64,000 nt of DNA from an uncultured Eubacterium sp. (lineage in GTDB: Bacteria > Bacillota > Clostridia > Lachnospirales > Lachnospiraceae), in NCBI GenBank assembly GCA_910589045.1, contig CAJUSH010000002.1:1-64000 (forward strand), read 5' to 3'. Under the pieces are notes generated by a model. The model saw nothing but the letters and a program-made list of their open reading frames with translations, was not told the origin of the DNA and made no database searches. Of this stretch, positions 1 through 9,292 are shown in pieces (the first letter of the stretch is position 1; the number at the start of each line of letters is the position of its first letter). Position numbers and translations under genes: made by a program.

Positions 1-895
1 GGTATAGGCCCATACCAGTGGAACCGCCCCGGCTCCGTCCGCTGCTGCCGGTAAAGCCTCTGTCAAACACACGTGGCAGTTCATGTGCGGGAATACCGAT
101 GCCATTATCCGAGACGGCAAGCTGCACCTGTTTTCCGAGGGGACGGGCTGAGATTGTAATGACCGGGGCTTCTCCCCGGTAACGGGCGGCGTTTTGGAGC
201 AACTGGCCCAGGATGAACACCGCCCACTTTTCATCGGTATAGACTGTAACGTCCAGCCCCCTTGTCTCCACCTGGATGCAGTTTTGAATCAGCAAAGAGC
301 GGTGGCTTTCAATCGCCTGGACGACAATTTCCTCCAGCTGTATCTGCCGAAACAGGCAGTCCTGCTCCGGGTTCTCCGCACGGGCGTAGAATAATGCCCG
401 CTCTACATGGGCCTCGATTTGGCTGAGCTCCGCTATGAGCTTCCGGCGGGTTTTCCCGTCCAGCTCCCGACAAATGAGGCGGGCGGCGGTAAGTGGGGTC
501 TTGATCTCATGCACCCAGCGTTCCACATACTCCCGGTACTCCCTTTGGGACGCCTGGGCGTCAGATACCGCGCCAGTCATATCGCGTCCAGCCAGACGGG
601 CCATGTCAAAGAGCCGCCGTTCAAAAAGTCCTTTTGGCTGCGGAACGCACTCCGTAAACAGGTATTTACGGTCCAGCCCATCCAGAATCGATTTCAGTTC
701 CAGAAGGCGGGCGCGCTGCTGAAAGAAATCAAGCATATTCACCGTCAGAAAAATCAGCAGAAACACAATCAGCAAAATCGTCAGAACGCCCGGCTGTGTT
801 CCCGTGGCGAACAGGAACAGCGCTGCCAGTCCGACACAAATCACCTGGAGTGCGATACGCTTCAGCCGATTCGACAAAAATTCCCGCAGGGTCAT
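1..895 (-). CDS. Sensor histidine kinase, BceS-like (partial, C-terminus beyond window)
   Basis: About 298 residues are visible; the gene runs off the left edge. The N-terminus has two adjacent hydrophobic segments (about residues 13-50) with almost no extracellular loop, the layout of intramembrane-sensing kinases paired with BceAB-type peptide-antibiotic transporters. The H-box is WVHEMKTPL, the N-box LLQNAARY and the G1 box VSDNGIGIP; a G2-like GSTGMGLY lies at the edge. The ATG at 895 overlaps the stop of the upstream response regulator (ATGA), so the two are translationally coupled. By family it would autophosphorylate on the H-box histidine and pass phosphate to the 892-1560 regulator. 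The transporter it serves is not in the window and may lie further left. Confidence 0.9.
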   Translation of the reverse strand, partial: MTLREFLSNRLKRIALQVICVGLAALFLFATGTQPGVLTILLIVFLLIFLTVNMLDFFQQRARLLELKSILDGLDRKYLFTECVPQPKGLFERRLFDMARLAGRDMTGAVSDAQASQREYREYVERWVHEIKTPLTAARLICRELDGKTRRKLIAELSQIEAHVERALFYARAENPEQDCLFRQIQLEEIVVQAIESHRSLLIQNCIQVETRGLDVTVYTDEKWAVFILGQLLQNAARYRGEAPVITISARPLGKQVQLAVSDNGIGIPAHELPRVFDRGFTGSSGRSRGGSTGMGLY

Positions 896-1560
896 AGTTG
901 ATACCCCATTCCGCGCCGGGTCCTGATGGCGTCCGGCAGGCCGATCTGCGCCAGCTTTCCCCGCAGCCGGGTCATATTCACGCTGAGGGTGTTGTCATCA
1001 ATGTAAATTTGGTTGTCCCACAGGACGTCAATCAGATCGGCCCGAGAAACAATCTGCCCGGTATGAACCATCAGGCAGGCCAAAATTTGCAGTTCATTCC
1101 GGCTGAGTTCTACGGCTTTTCCGCCGGACGACACAACCCCTTTTGTCAGGCTCAATCGCAGTTCACCGGCCTCCAGCAAATCAGCCTGTTCCGGTCCGCC
1201 GCCGCTCCGGCGCAGAACCGCCTTGATCCGGGCCAGCAGAACGGGAACACTGTATGGCTTGGTGATGTAGTCGTCCCCGCCCAGGCTCAACGCCCGTACC
1301 TCGTCCGCACCGGCATCCCGGCTGGTAACAAAAATGACCGGCGCAGAAACGGCCTTTTGCAGCGCAGCACACAAAGAAAAACCGTCCTTACCCGGAAGTC
1401 CAATATCCAAAAGGATAAGGTTCGGGTGTTCCTGTGCTGCCTGCGCCGGTATATCTGTAAATTTCGTGATTACCACAGCTGTATATCCCTCGTTTTCCAG
1501 AAGCAGCGCCAGCTCTTCCCGGATGGCCGGGTCATCCTCGATTATCATAATTTTGGGCAT
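892..1560 (-). CDS. OmpR-family response regulator, BceR-like
   Basis: A 222-residue two-domain regulator. The receiver has the acidic pair IEDD, the phospho-acceptor Asp in LILLDIGLPGKDG, the conserved Thr in FVTSRD and Lys in ITKPY. The C-terminal winged helix (about residues 125-222) ends in the usual RTRRGMGYQL. The start is the ATG at 1560, preceded by GGAGGAA; the open frame extends further upstream but without a ribosome site or homologous sequence. It is followed by the kinase with a 4-base overlap. By family it activates a peptide-antibiotic resistance transporter. A plausible sigma-A promoter lies 140 bases upstream. Confidence 0.93.
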   Translation of the reverse strand: MPKIMIIEDDPAIREELALLLENEGYTAVVITKFTDIPAQAAQEHPNLILLDIGLPGKDGFSLCAALQKAVSAPVIFVTSRDAGADEVRALSLGGDDYITKPYSVPVLLARIKAVLRRSGGGPEQADLLEAGELRLSLTKGVVSSGGKAVELSRNELQILACLMVHTGQIVSRADLIDVLWDNQIYIDDNTLSVNMTRLRGKLAQIGLPDAIRTRRGMGYQL

Positions 1561-1702
1561 ACCATTCCTCCTGCCATACGCAAAACTGCCAACAGGCTCA
1601 AAACCTGACTTCCACTTTTCGCGCAAGCAGCTTCTGCTTATAAGCGAAATCCAGGTTTCATGCTTGTTGCCGGACGCTCCTGATATCCGTCTTTCAATTT
1701 GT

Positions 1703-1731
1703 ATTGTACACATTCCAATCCTTGAAATCAA
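1703..1731 (-). promoter_or_regulatory. Putative sigma-A promoter of the BceRS-like operon
   Basis: On the minus strand TTGATT (1731-1726) and TACAAT (1708-1703) are separated by exactly 17 bases. This sits about 140 bases before the response-regulator start, leaving a moderately long leader. No other strong promoter is visible in the 188-base gap. Confidence 0.6.
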
Positions 1732-1748
1732 TATTTATAATTATTGCA

Positions 1749-4529
1749 TCACTTTGAATAGCTGCTTCCCTCTTCCGGCTGCGAAAGCCCCTCAAAGGGA
1801 TAATTCTTCCCGCCCTTGGGATACTCCCTGTCCAAGTATTCCTCACGGATGGCCTGCTCTGCCGCCCTGATTTCCAGGCGCAGCTCCGCCGCCGACATGC
1901 GAAGCGCACCGCCGGAGCTGACCGTAAGCTGCTCGAGAAAGTCGGAGGTAGCGACCGTCACCTTCATCTTTTTTCCCAGGGCGCGCACATATTCCTCGAT
2001 GTACATGTCCGCCGTCTGCCCCTCCTTTGTAAATACAAGATGGATGTTGTGATAATCCTGCTCACTGCCCGCGCCGCCCTTTCGTTTGTAGGCATCGTAA
2101 ACGACAATGAGCCTGCACTGCCTGTAGCCCTGGAAATTGCACAGAATATCGTTGAGCCGGTCCCTTGCACCGTCCAGATTATCCGCCGCAAGCGCCTTTA
2201 ATTCCTCCCACGCGAAAATGATATTGTAGCCGTCCACGATCAGGTATTCCTCCGGCGCCTTATACGGCTTTCGCGGATAATCCGACTCCGCGGGCCGCCG
2301 CAGGCGCGACGCGTAGGAAACCGACTTTTCCCGCTTCTCATAGCCGAGGTTCGTATCCCCCGCGCCTGTGCGCCGCTTCACCTCACCGAAGGTGCGCGCA
2401 AAGATTTCCTCCAGCTCCTTTTCATCCGCGTATGTACCGCCCGCACCCTTGCTTGGCTGCGCCTTTTCCCGCGCCGCCGCCATGCGCGCCTGCTCCTCCA
2501 TAAGCGCCTGCCCGTAAGCCTCCATATCCGCATGTCCCGTCACCCCGGGACTCTCAGGCGCAGCTGCGATACCCGGCAGATGCATATAATGCTCCACCTC
2601 ATACCAGGGCACCACAAAGCCCGCCCCGTGGGCGCAGAATACGGAGCCGGTGGGATTGTCCGGGTCGCTCTCGCTGTCATAGCCAAGCTCTGCCACAATC
2701 TCCTCCTGGCGCTTCTCCTCCACGGGACGGTAATCCGCCAGCTCCAAAAACAGCCGCCCCTCGCCGCGGGTGTACTGATTTACCTCCGCGAGATACCCCT
2801 GCATCCCCTCCGCCGGCGCGGCACCGCTAAGACTTGCCATCGTCCCGTCAGCCGACGTCCGCGGCGGCTCAAAGCTGCCCCGCATGCGCCCGATATCCGC
2901 CATCGCCCGACCAACCTGTTCACCCGGAACGTCCAGCACAAAGCGGTAATACGGCTCGAGCAGCACACTCACCGCCTTCTTTAACCCGTGGCGGATGGCG
3001 CGGTACGTCGCCTGCCGAAAATCACCGCCCTCGGTGTGCTTTATGTGCGCCCGGCCCGAGAGCAGCGTAATGCGCACATCGGTCAGCGCAGAGCCGGTCA
3101 GCACGCCCACATGCTCCCGTTCCCTGATATGTGTGAAAATAAGTCTCTGCCAGTTTTTATCCAGCACATCCTCCTTACAGGCCGAGCCAAGCTCGATACC
3201 GCTGCCGGGCTCCCCCGGCTCGATGAGAAGATGCACCTCCGCATAGTGGCGCAGCGGCTCAAAATGCCCGACACCCTCCACCGGCGCCGTCACCGTCTCC
3301 TTATATACAATATGGCCGCCCGCGAATTGTACCTCCACATGAAAGCGCTCCCAAATCAGCGTTTTTAACACCTCGGTCTGCACCTCGCCCATGAGCTGCA
3401 TGTGAATCTCACCCGCCCGCTCATTCCAGACGACGTGAAGCTGCGGATCCTCCTCCTCAAGCTGACGCAGCTTTCCCAAAAACACAAAGGCATCGCACCC
3501 CTCCGGAAGAATCAGCCGATAGGTCATGACCGGGGCAAGAAGCGGCTTTGTGAGCTCCGTCTCCTCACCCCAGCCGTCCCCGGCCGCCGTGTGCACAAGC
3601 CCCGCCACGGCACAGACGTCCCCCGCAAAGGCCTCCTCCCTCGTCTCGTATTTTTCGCCGGAATAAAACCGGAGCTGATTCACCTTTTCCGGCTCCTCCC
3701 CTCCGGTATCCACCGTCTGCTTCACCCGCAGGGTGCCTCCCGTGAGCTTCACCCAGGTGAGCCGCATCCCCGTCCCGTCCCGCGAAATCTTAAACACCCG
3801 CGCGCCGAAGGCCTCGCCGCGCAGGGGATCCGGCAAATACCGGTCCAGCCCGTCCAGAAGCTCCCGCACACCCGTGCTTTGCAGCGCCGCACCAAAAAAA
3901 CAGGGGAAGATATCCCGCCCCCGCACATGTCCGGCAATCTGTTCATCCAAAAGCTCCCCCTGGGACACATACGCATCCAGCAGGGCTTCGTGGCACATCG
4001 CCGCATTTTCCATCCACGCATCATCATGTGGTACGGAAAAATTCTGGCACCCCTCGGACAGCTCCTTTTGCAGACGCAGCATCAGCGCATCCGCGTCCGC
4101 GCCCGCCAGGTCCATTTTATTTACAAAAAGAAACACAGGAATTTCGTAGCGCGCCAGCAGCCGCCAGAGCGTGCGCGTGTGGCTCTGCACACCGTCCGTC
4201 GCGCTGATCACCAGCACCGCCGCATCCAAAACCCCAAGCACCCGTTCCATCTCGCTGGAAAAATCCACATGGCCCGGTGTATCAAGCAGCGTGATCTCCC
4301 GTTTATTCCAGGTCAGCCGCGCCTGCTTTGAGAAGATCGTAATGCCCCGCCTGCGCTCCTGCTCGTCCGTGTCCAAAAAAGCGTCCCTGTGATCGACCCG
4401 CCCCAGGGAACGGATCGCACCCGCCTCAAAGAGCATCCCCTCCGAGAGCGTAGTCTTTCCCGCGTCCACATGGGCGAGCAGGCCCACACATAAATTCGTT
4501 TGAGGTCTGTTTTCCGATATATCTCCCAT
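1749..4529 (-). CDS. TetM-like ribosome-protection GTPase fused to a YacP/Rae1-like NYN nuclease domain
   Basis: 926 residues from the ATG at 4529, preceded by AAAGGGG. Residues 1 to about 640 are an EF-G/TetM-type translational GTPase: P-loop AHVDAGKTT, G2 RRRGITIFS, G3 DTPGHVDF, G4 VNKMD, then the beta-barrel and EF-G III/IV/V-like domains. A linker of about 120 charged residues (DEKELEEIF..., KPYKAPEEY) leads to a C-terminal NYN/PIN-like domain (about 760-926) with the acidic motifs LIVDGYNI, VVYDAY, QTADMYI and VATSD, as in YacP/Rae1, a ribosome-associated endoribonuclease of Firmicutes. Classical Tet(M) proteins are about 640 residues and lack this domain. The GTPase probably acts at the ribosomal A site. 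Whether it confers tetracycline resistance cannot be told from sequence; a housekeeping or stress role in ribosome rescue or mRNA cleavage is equally possible. Monocistronic in appearance. Confidence 0.88.
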   Translation of the reverse strand: MGDISENRPQTNLCVGLLAHVDAGKTTLSEGMLFEAGAIRSLGRVDHRDAFLDTDEQERRRGITIFSKQARLTWNKREITLLDTPGHVDFSSEMERVLGVLDAAVLVISATDGVQSHTRTLWRLLARYEIPVFLFVNKMDLAGADADALMLRLQKELSEGCQNFSVPHDDAWMENAAMCHEALLDAYVSQGELLDEQIAGHVRGRDIFPCFFGAALQSTGVRELLDGLDRYLPDPLRGEAFGARVFKISRDGTGMRLTWVKLTGGTLRVKQTVDTGGEEPEKVNQLRFYSGEKYETREEAFAGDVCAVAGLVHTAAGDGWGEETELTKPLLAPVMTYRLILPEGCDAFVFLGKLRQLEEEDPQLHVVWNERAGEIHMQLMGEVQTEVLKTLIWERFHVEVQFAGGHIVYKETVTAPVEGVGHFEPLRHYAEVHLLIEPGEPGSGIELGSACKEDVLDKNWQRLIFTHIREREHVGVLTGSALTDVRITLLSGRAHIKHTEGGDFRQATYRAIRHGLKKAVSVLLEPYYRFVLDVPGEQVGRAMADIGRMRGSFEPPRTSADGTMASLSGAAPAEGMQGYLAEVNQYTRGEGRLFLELADYRPVEEKRQEEIVAELGYDSESDPDNPTGSVFCAHGAGFVVPWYEVEHYMHLPGIAAAPESPGVTGHADMEAYGQALMEEQARMAAAREKAQPSKGAGGTYADEKELEEIFARTFGEVKRRTGAGDTNLGYEKREKSVSYASRLRRPAESDYPRKPYKAPEEYLIVDGYNIIFAWEELKALAADNLDGARDRLNDILCNFQGYRQCRLIVVYDAYKRKGGAGSEQDYHNIHLVFTKEGQTADMYIEEYVRALGKKMKVTVATSDFLEQLTVSSGGALRMSAAELRLEIRAAEQAIREEYLDREYPKGGKNYPFEGLSQPEEGSSYSK

Positions 4530-4681
4530 AAAAAATGCCCCTTTCTGCTGTCGATCATGATACACACACTATCATAACATAGAAAGGGACATTCGTCGAT
4601 CATATAAAATTTACAGCTCCGGCTTAAAGCGTTTGCTCTGCAAAAATTTATGAAACCTTCACAAAGCCCGACCGCCGCACT

Positions 4682-5293
4682 TCATACACCGGCTTCATCC
4701 GGCTGCTGCCCGTCATGGGCCTTCCACTGGCATTCCATCATACGCATTTCCGAAAATACGGCCCGAAACGAGGAAGCCTCCGGCGAACAGGCATAAATGC
4801 CAAACCGGATGGCATCCTTTCCATCGTGCATGTGGCAGATACGCATCTGGGTGAATGTAATGCCGTCCGCAGAGCATTCGATGCAGTAATCATCCTCCCT
4901 GCGGCTGAACCGGTACCACATGGATTTCACCGAAGCATCGACAGCCGTTGTCGCCCAGTCGGAATACCCGTGGTTGGTCACCACGCTCCCGAGATGCCCG
5001 AACTGTTCGTTTTCATATTCCACAGAAGCCTTTAACCAGTTCTCGCTGTCCAGATACATGACAATGCCGCACTGGTCAAACCTGTGATGACTCTCCCCAA
5101 ATTCAGTTTTCACGACAAAGCTGAAATAGCGCTCCTTTGTCTCCATCTGGAAAACAGGCGCATTATCGTTTTGAAAATGATAATAGGTCCTCTGCCACAG
5201 ATCGGTATGCGGCTGCGTGACAACCTCGATTGTACCGCTGCAAATCCGGAAGCTTTGCGGCTCCCGCGTCCATTCAAATTTTGTCAAATCCAT
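4682..5293 (-). CDS. DUF1349 family protein
   Basis: 203 residues, start ATG at 5293 after GGAGGAG. The sequence fits the DUF1349 (concanavalin-like beta-sandwich, 'regulation of enolase'-type) family: aromatic-rich strands, a WQRTYYHF segment, GIVMYLDSENWLKASVEYE, and a C-terminal IRFGIYACSPE strand. No signal peptide or membrane segment, so cytosolic. It lies 55 bases downstream of the MarR regulator that ends the fatty-acid operon and could be read through from it. Biochemical role unknown in the family; a glycan-binding or sugar-lyase-like fold is known but no active site is assigned here. Confidence 0.75.
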   Translation of the reverse strand: MDLTKFEWTREPQSFRICSGTIEVVTQPHTDLWQRTYYHFQNDNAPVFQMETKERYFSFVVKTEFGESHHRFDQCGIVMYLDSENWLKASVEYENEQFGHLGSVVTNHGYSDWATTAVDASVKSMWYRFSRREDDYCIECSADGITFTQMRICHMHDGKDAIRFGIYACSPEASSFRAVFSEMRMMECQWKAHDGQQPDEAGV

Positions 5294-5348
5294 ACGTACT
5301 CCTCCAAACATTTTCCCGCACATCCGGCAGCCTGCAATCAAACGGCTC

Positions 5349-5846
5349 TCAGACGCCGGAGCGCACGCCTGCTGCCCCCGACACCTCCCTGTCCCGGTCC
5401 AGGCATTGACCGTATACATTTTTAAAATAATCATTCAGACGGTTCAGCGAACGGATCAGGATCGCAAGCTCCTCCTTTGACAGGGTATCCTTCACTCTGG
5501 CGATCATATTTTCATGAAACTTCCGGTGATGCTCATAGGCCGCCTTCCCCCGTCCGGTAAGCGTCAGATAGACGACCCGTTTATCTATATCGCTCCGTTT
5601 TCTCATGACGTAGCCGTGCTCCACCAGTCCGTCCACCGCGCGGGTGAGGGTTCCGGTCGTCACGGACATAAGCTTTGCAACCTGTGAGCTGCGCTTTGCC
5701 TCGTCAAGCCCGATTGCTTCTATCACATGCATATCTTTGATGGTCATATCGCGAAACTCCTCGTTAATGAGATATTTTTCCTCAATGTCCATCAGATCAT
5801 GAAACAGATGCACCAGCACCTCATTTAACGTCTCGTCTGCATTCAT
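5349..5846 (-). CDS. fabT: MarR-family regulator, FabT-like
   Basis: 165 residues. A winged-helix MarR core: an N-terminal dimerisation helix, the recognition region SSQVAKLMSVTTGTLTRAVD, the wing KRSDIDKRVVYLTLT, and a C-terminal helix. It is the last gene of the fatty-acid operon, 13 bases after fabH, whereas in streptococci fabT sits at the front. Three copies of a FabT-type operator follow the operon promoter at 13.6 kb, so it very probably represses its own operon, with long-chain acyl-ACP as corepressor by analogy with streptococcal FabT. The last 15 residues are hydrophilic and variable. Confidence 0.85.
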   Translation of the reverse strand: MNADETLNEVLVHLFHDLMDIEEKYLINEEFRDMTIKDMHVIEAIGLDEAKRSSQVAKLMSVTTGTLTRAVDGLVEHGYVMRKRSDIDKRVVYLTLTGRGKAAYEHHRKFHENMIARVKDTLSKEELAILIRSLNRLNDYFKNVYGQCLDRDREVSGAAGVRSGV

Positions 5847-5859
5847 GCATCCCGCTCCT

Positions 5860-6921
5860 TTACCATTGAATCACCGCAGCCGCCCAGGTAAGTCCCGCAC
5901 CAAAGCCTGCCAGTACAACCCGCTCACCCCGGTGGAGCCTTCCCTCCCTGTTCAGCCTGTCCAGAAGGATCGGCACGCTTGCCGCGGAAATATTCCCGCA
6001 TTCCTGCAGATTCATGGGAAATTTTTCCAGTGGCTGCTTTAAGCGCTTTGCCACAGATTCAATGATACGGCTGTTCGCCTGATGCAGCACAAAGCAGTCG
6101 ATCTCCGAAACCGCAAGTCCCGCCTTTTCGACAGCCTCCGCGACCACCTTCGGAACGGTGCCGACCGCAAATTTGTACACCGCCTGACCGTCCATCGTCA
6201 CATAGCCTCCCGTCTCGCTGCGGTTCACTCCGCGACCGGTAACCGGCAGCCCGGACATGGAAATATGCTCCGCACAGTCCGGGCCGCAGTCTGAATCAGG
6301 GTCTTTTGCCGCCATAAGAAACGGATGGTTTAAAGGCCGGCCGCCGCAGGCGAGCACATCCCCCCGCGCGCCGTCGGAATACTGCACGAAGGACTGTAAC
6401 CCTGCGCCCTCCGCATCCGGCAGTGCACGCAGCACCGCAGCCCCCGCACCGTCCCCGAACAGAACGCAGGTGCCCCGGTCTGTCCAGTCCATCATTTTCG
6501 AGAGCGTCTCCGCGCCGATAATGAGCGCGTTTTTATAAACACCGCTGTTCATATAAGCGGCTGCCGTATTCAGCGAAAAGAGAAAGCCGGAGCACGCCGC
6601 GTGCAGATCAAAGGCCACCGCTCTCTTTGCGCCCAGCGCCGCCTGCACCTCACAGGCCAGCGTAGGCAGCACATGATCCGGCGAGAGCGTCGCGGCAATG
6701 ATCAAATCCAGCTCGCCCGCCTCCATATCCGCCTGCAGAAGCGCCCTGCGCGCCGCCTCCACGGACATCCCGGTCGTCGTCTCCTCCACCGCCAGATGAC
6801 GCGCGCCGATACCGGTACGGCTCCGGATCCACTCATCCGAGGTGTCCATTTTATAACTCAAATCATCATTTGTAACCCTCAGCGCAGGCAGCGCGCTTCC
6901 GGTTCCGCATATCTTTATCAT
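5860..6921 (-). CDS. fabH: 3-oxoacyl-ACP synthase III
   Basis: 353 residues. Condenses acetyl-CoA (or a branched starter) with malonyl-ACP to begin fatty-acid elongation. The Cys-His-Asn triad is visible: Cys in LHAACSGFLFSL, His in FVLHQANSRII, Asn in CGNISAASVP. The N-terminus KICGTGSALP and the TSDEWIRSRTGI motif are typical. The mid-region 'GCGRPLNHPF...DCGPDC' area carries a Cys-rich insertion (about residues 195-225) that is longer than in E. coli FabH. Located near the distal end of the operon, followed by the MarR gene; a 110-base gap separates it from accDA. Confidence 0.95.
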   Translation of the reverse strand: MIKICGTGSALPALRVTNDDLSYKMDTSDEWIRSRTGIGARHLAVEETTTGMSVEAARRALLQADMEAGELDLIIAATLSPDHVLPTLACEVQAALGAKRAVAFDLHAACSGFLFSLNTAAAYMNSGVYKNALIIGAETLSKMMDWTDRGTCVLFGDGAGAAVLRALPDAEGAGLQSFVQYSDGARGDVLACGGRPLNHPFLMAAKDPDSDCGPDCAEHISMSGLPVTGRGVNRSETGGYVTMDGQAVYKFAVGTVPKVVAEAVEKAGLAVSEIDCFVLHQANSRIIESVAKRLKQPLEKFPMNLQECGNISAASVPILLDRLNREGRLHRGERVVLAGFGAGLTWAAAVIQW

Positions 6922-7031
6922 TCCAGTCTCCCCAAATATAATCGGTCGGTCCCGTCTGACCCGTTCCGTTTACAAAGATGCCTTCTGCACCCGTCCCATG
7001 GCATAGTACAAATGCCATACACAAGCAAACG

Positions 7032-8735
7032 TCAGAATTTCCGGAACCGCTCATAGCGCCGCGCTGCGAGCACTTCCCCGGTCAGATTCCTGCAGCCCCT
7101 GAGGAATTGCTTGAGCTGCTTTTTCATCGCGCCCGCGATGGAATCCAGTGCGGAGGCATCCGCGCCGCCAAACTCCGGTATAATGCCGTCGATCACCTCC
7201 AGGCGCAGTAAATCCTGCGCAGTGATCTGCATGACACCCGCAGCCTCCTTCGCACGCTTGCCGTCCTTCCAGAGAATCGACGCAAAGCCCTCCGGTGAAA
7301 GGATCGAGTAAACCGCGTGCTCCAGCATCCATACCTCGTTGCTCACCGCCAGCGCAAGCGCGCCGCCGCTTCCGCCCTCCCCGATCATAAACGTAAAAAT
7401 CGGGACGCGCAGTGCGCTCATCTCAAAAAGGTTCCGGGCAATCGCCTCGCCCTGCCCGTTCTCCTCCGCTTCCATGCCGGGATACGCGCCGGACGTATTG
7501 ACAAACGTGATGACGGGACGCCCGAACTTCTCCGCCTGCTTCATGAGACGGATAGCCTTGCGGTACCCTTCCGGTGAGGGCATGCCGTAGTTGCGGGACG
7601 CGCACTCCGCAATGGAGCTTCCCTTCTGGATACCGACCACCGTTACGGGCTGTCCGTCCAGCCACGCCACGCCGCCGATGATCGCCGGATCGTCCTTAAA
7701 ATAACGGTCGCCGTGAAGCTCCATAAAATTGTCAAACACCGCCTCGATATAATCCTTCGTCTGCAGGCGGCCCATCTGTCTGGCCTCGCGCACCTTTTCC
7801 CACGCGCTCTTTGCCTTTTCCTTGCTGGCACGCTCCCGCATCAGCTCGGTGGGCTCATAATTGTCATTCTCGCGCATAGGGTCAAAATTTGCAAAGCCTT
7901 CATAGCTGTGCATGATCAGAAGCTGGTAGAGGGTCAGCTTCAGATCCTTCCGCTCCACAATACGGTCCACAAAGCCGTGCGCAAGCTGAAATTCCGCGCG
8001 CTGGAAGCCGTCAGGCAGACGCTCCCCGATGGTCTGCTCGATAACCCTGGGACCCGCAAAACCGATAAGTGCCCCCGGCTCCGCCAGGATCAGATCGCCG
8101 AGCATCGCAAAGCTGGCGGTCATACCGCCGGTTGTCGGGTCCGTCAGCACGGAAATGTAGAGCAGTCCCGCCTCGCTGTGACGCTTCAACGCTGCGGAGG
8201 TTTTCGCCATCTGCATCAGGGAAATGATGCCCTCCTGCATCCTGGCACCGCCGGAACAGCAGAATAAAATAACCGGAAGCCGCTCCGCAGTCGCCCGCTC
8301 CACCGCAGAGGCGATCTTTTCCCCCACCACATGGCCCATGCTTCCCATGAGGAAGCGGGAGTCACACACACCTACCACCGCATCCATGCCGTAGATTTTT
8401 CCCTTTCCCACCGTAACGCCCTCGGCGAGACCGGTCTTTTCCCTCGTTGCAAGCACCTTTTCCTCGTACTCCGGAAAATCCAGCGGATTCACCGGCACAT
8501 CCCCGTCAAGCTCCGTACACCACGGCGTAAACGTGTCATCGTCGACAACCATGCGGATCCGGTTGTTGGTACGCACGCGAAAATAATAGCCGCATTTCTC
8601 ACAGACATATTTTTTCTCGATGACCCGCGCCTTGTTGATCTCCTTGCCGCAGTTTTTACAAACGATCGTCTCATCCTTTGGCATATCGACCGAAACAATT
8701 TTATTCTTCTGCTTCTTTTTCAATAATGCTGACAT
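7032..8735 (-). CDS. accDA: Acetyl-CoA carboxylase carboxyltransferase, AccD-AccA fusion
   Basis: 567 residues. Residues 1 to about 285 are the beta subunit (AccD) with a four-Cys zinc finger (CKNCG ... CEKCG, about residues 25-45) and the GGARMQEG oxyanion motif. Residues about 290-567 are the alpha subunit (AccA), with [20 protein letters not shown] and [11 protein letters not shown]. The subunits are separate genes in E. coli and Bacillus but fused in some clostridia. It transfers CO2 from carboxy-biotin to acetyl-CoA to make malonyl-CoA. The start chosen is the ATG at 8735 (MSALLKKKQ); upstream in-frame codons lack a ribosome site. The partner genes accB and accC, usually adjacent, are missing from this operon. 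Confidence 0.95.
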   Translation of the reverse strand: MSALLKKKQKNKIVSVDMPKDETIVCKNCGKEINKARVIEKKYVCEKCGYYFRVRTNNRIRMVVDDDTFTPWCTELDGDVPVNPLDFPEYEEKVLATREKTGLAEGVTVGKGKIYGMDAVVGVCDSRFLMGSMGHVVGEKIASAVERATAERLPVILFCCSGGARMQEGIISLMQMAKTSAALKRHSEAGLLYISVLTDPTTGGMTASFAMLGDLILAEPGALIGFAGPRVIEQTIGERLPDGFQRAEFQLAHGFVDRIVERKDLKLTLYQLLIMHSYEGFANFDPMRENDNYEPTELMRERASKEKAKSAWEKVREARQMGRLQTKDYIEAVFDNFMELHGDRYFKDDPAIIGGVAWLDGQPVTVVGIQKGSSIAECASRNYGMPSPEGYRKAIRLMKQAEKFGRPVITFVNTSGAYPGMEAEENGQGEAIARNLFEMSALRVPIFTFMIGEGGSGGALALAVSNEVWMLEHAVYSILSPEGFASILWKDGKRAKEAAGVMQITAQDLLRLEVIDGIIPEFGGADASALDSIAGAMKKQLKQFLRGCRNLTGEVLAARRYERFRKF

Positions 8736-8860
8736 TCTACCCACACTTTCTAAGCTGTTCAACCTCCGCACCTGAACCACGCCGCTGCAAACCGAAGGAC
8801 CGGCTCAGTTCGAAGGTACCATATTCCAGGCTGCCCATAATAATTCGATTGAAACGGCCT

Positions 8861-9289
8861 CTACCCGATGGCAAAGGTAAGCTCCGCCTGACAGACCGGC
8901 TTGCCGTCCACATACGCCTTTGCGCTTCCCACGCCGATGGGGCCCTTCACCTTGATGATCGTTGTCTCCAGCGTCAAAACGTCCCCCGGAAGCACCTTCT
9001 TCTTAAACTTTGCACCGTTTATCCCCGCAAAATATGCGGTTTTTCCTTTGTTCTCTTCCTGTGATAAAATCGCAACCGCCCCGGTCTGGGCCAGCGCCTC
9101 CACGATGAGCACACCCGGCATCACCGGCTCCGCCGGAAAATGCCCCGCAAAATAAGGCTCACCCGCGCTCACGCACTTTTTTGCGACCGCGCGCACCCCA
9201 GGCTCCAGCTCCTCCACCGTATCGATCAGAAGCATCGGCTGTCTGTGGGGGATGATCTCCATAATTTCCTTCGTTGTCAAAAGTGCCAT
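8861..9289 (-). CDS. fabZ: 3-hydroxyacyl-ACP dehydratase FabZ
   Basis: 142 residues, the standard length. Hot-dog fold dehydratase with catalytic His in GHFPAEPVMPGVLIVEA and the partner Glu within the same helix; starts with the typical EIMEIIPHRQPMLLIDTVEE. Removes water from 3-hydroxyacyl-ACP during elongation. It begins 3 bases after fabF and is separated by 125 bases from accDA, the position where accC stands in related operons. Confidence 0.96.
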   Translation of the reverse strand: MALLTTKEIMEIIPHRQPMLLIDTVEELEPGVRAVAKKCVSAGEPYFAGHFPAEPVMPGVLIVEALAQTGAVAILSQEENKGKTAYFAGINGAKFKKKVLPGDVLTLETTIIKVKGPIGVGSAKAYVDGKPVCQAELTFAIG

Positions 9290-9292
9290 TTC

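Noticed and set aside
1749-4529. Acquired tetracycline-resistance gene on a mobile element
   Set aside because: No integrase, mobilisation genes or att-like repeats are near, composition matches the neighbours, and the extra NYN domain differs from Tet(M).
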